Shown: piece after piece, positions 4,687-5,276 of the stretch
Layout of the letters: each line of letters opens with the position of its first letter
How positions within the stretch are numbered: position 1 is the first letter of the stretch
Source: Methanosarcinales archaeon
GTDB lineage: Archaea > Halobacteriota > Syntropharchaeia > Alkanophagales > Methanospirareceae
Assembly (NCBI GenBank): GCA_003661125.1
Contig: QMVO01000150.1
Coordinates: forward strand, 1 to 5,276
Reading direction: 5' to 3'
Length of the DNA stretch: 5,276 nucleotides
Program-made: the position numbers and the translations under genes
The notes under the pieces: model-generated
Told to the model about the DNA's origin: nothing
Database searches by the model: none
The model's input: the letters and a program-made list of their open reading frames with translations, nothing else

Positions 4687-5262
4687 ATGGAACTGAAGCA
4701 AATTGGCGTAATTCACTCCCCATATAAAACATCGGTCCCCTGTCAAACATGCAGATCGGATTTGGTAGCAGAGATAGAGGTTTTCAAGGAATATGAGGGC
4801 GGCTTAAAAGATATAGAAGGGTTCTCTCATCTTATTGTCCTGTATTGGCTGCATAAATCAAAGGGTTATTCGCTGCTCGTAAGGACACCCTGGGATACGG
4901 AACCGCATGGTTTATTTACCACGCGGTCGCCACATAGACCGAATCCAATCGGGATTTCTGTGGTGAGGTTAATTGAAAGGAGGGGGAATATACTGAGGGT
5001 TGAGGGCATAGATGCAATTGATGGCACGCCTTTGATAGACATAAAGCAGTATGTTCCGGAATTTGGTGAAAAAGAGAGGGAGGAAGTGAAGATAGGCTGG
5101 CTTGAAGGGAAGATAAAAACTCCCAAGCATAAGGATAACAGCAATAATCAAACCAAAAAAATTCCCAAATGGGATAAAGGTATATTTCCTCCATATTTTC
5201 ATATTTTGTATGCACACATAAATTACTTTGCATTACCATCACCCCCATTGAACTCTGAATAG
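4687..5262 (+). CDS. trmO: tRNA t6A37 N6-methyltransferase (TrmO, TsaA-like)
   Basis: TrmO methylates N6 of threonylcarbamoyladenosine at tRNA position 37, using S-adenosylmethionine, which tunes decoding of ANN codons. The sequence opens IGVIHSPYKTSVPCQ, has C19-x2-C22, then IEGFSHLIVLYWLH (43-56), the family signature TRSPHRPNPIGISVVRL (79-95), and DGTPLIDIKQYVPE (112-125), ending its core at GWLEGK (137-142). These are the conserved TrmO-fold segments. The reading frame then runs about 49 residues further in an AT-rich, Asn/Lys/Pro-rich stretch with no family resemblance. Archaeal relatives normally stop near residue 145, so this tail may reflect a lost stop codon. The ATG at 4687 is fixed by the family start. 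No Shine-Dalgarno site is visible, and translation may depend on the upstream zinc-protein gene. Confidence 0.9.
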   Translation: MELKQIGVIHSPYKTSVPCQTCRSDLVAEIEVFKEYEGGLKDIEGFSHLIVLYWLHKSKGYSLLVRTPWDTEPHGLFTTRSPHRPNPIGISVVRLIERRGNILRVEGIDAIDGTPLIDIKQYVPEFGEKEREEVKIGWLEGKIKTPKHKDNSNNQTKKIPKWDKGIFPPYFHILYAHINYFALPSPPLNSE

Positions 5263-5276
5263 ATGTTGAGATATTC

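Noticed and set aside
4866..5248. Three minus-strand frames opposite trmO, one with a hydrophobic stretch
   Set aside because: They overlap the conserved TrmO core. The hydrophobic run (GLIIAVILMLG) comes from the AT-rich trmO 3' end read backwards.
1..5276. CRISPR array, tRNA or rRNA gene
   Set aside because: No regularly spaced repeats, no cloverleaf and no rRNA signature were seen on either strand.

Overview
The window looks archaeal and euryarchaeal, from a methanogen or ANME-like lineage. The reasons are AT-rich promoters with TATA boxes and few strong Shine-Dalgarno sites, frequent AGA/AGG/ATA codons, a PGF-CTERM (archaeosortase-type) tail, a QueE that would feed archaeosine synthesis, and an archaeal-type TrmO. 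The lineage is inference from style and not proven. Four genes are intact: queE (576-1322, minus), hisC (3244-4353, minus), a small Cys/His zinc-binding protein (4443-4661, plus) and trmO (4687-5262, plus). Most of the remaining sequence is decayed or very small genes that a plain start-to-stop scan would miss.

Region 1-575 is a scar. The left edge (1-121) is the end of an IS3-like insertion sequence, with the first codons of its OrfA transposase pointing out of the window. It abuts a remnant of a UDP-GlcNAc 2-epimerase gene (wecB-like, plus strand, about 123-365) that has lost an internal segment and carries a frameshift. A short minus-strand fragment (447-557) resembles an ABC1/UbiB kinase motif.

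Region 576-1488 holds queE and its upstream region. That region contains a hydrophobic 25-residue frame broken only by a run of seven G, and TATA-like boxes usable in both directions.

Region 1489-2893 holds a possible small plus-strand gene, a perfect 10-bp hairpin, and a minus-strand cassette of three small genes. In transcription order these are a charged coiled-coil protein, an exported protein of about 184 residues with a signal peptide and a PGF-CTERM tail, and a 43-residue single-helix membrane protein. The first two are interrupted by single-base indels, several of them in short homopolymers. Restoring one base at each point gives continuous proteins. This is either recent decay or consensus error. 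The cassette is the most novel-looking content of the window.

Region 2894-3243 has no recognised gene. It contains an uninterrupted 65-codon minus-strand frame and a stretch with several inverted repeats.

Region 3244-5276 is ordinary: hisC and the zinc-protein/trmO pair diverge from an 89-bp spacer with a palindromic TATA-like sequence at its centre. QueE (tRNA 7-deazaguanine pathway) and TrmO (methylation of t6A37) both serve tRNA modification but are not in one operon. HisC serves histidine synthesis.
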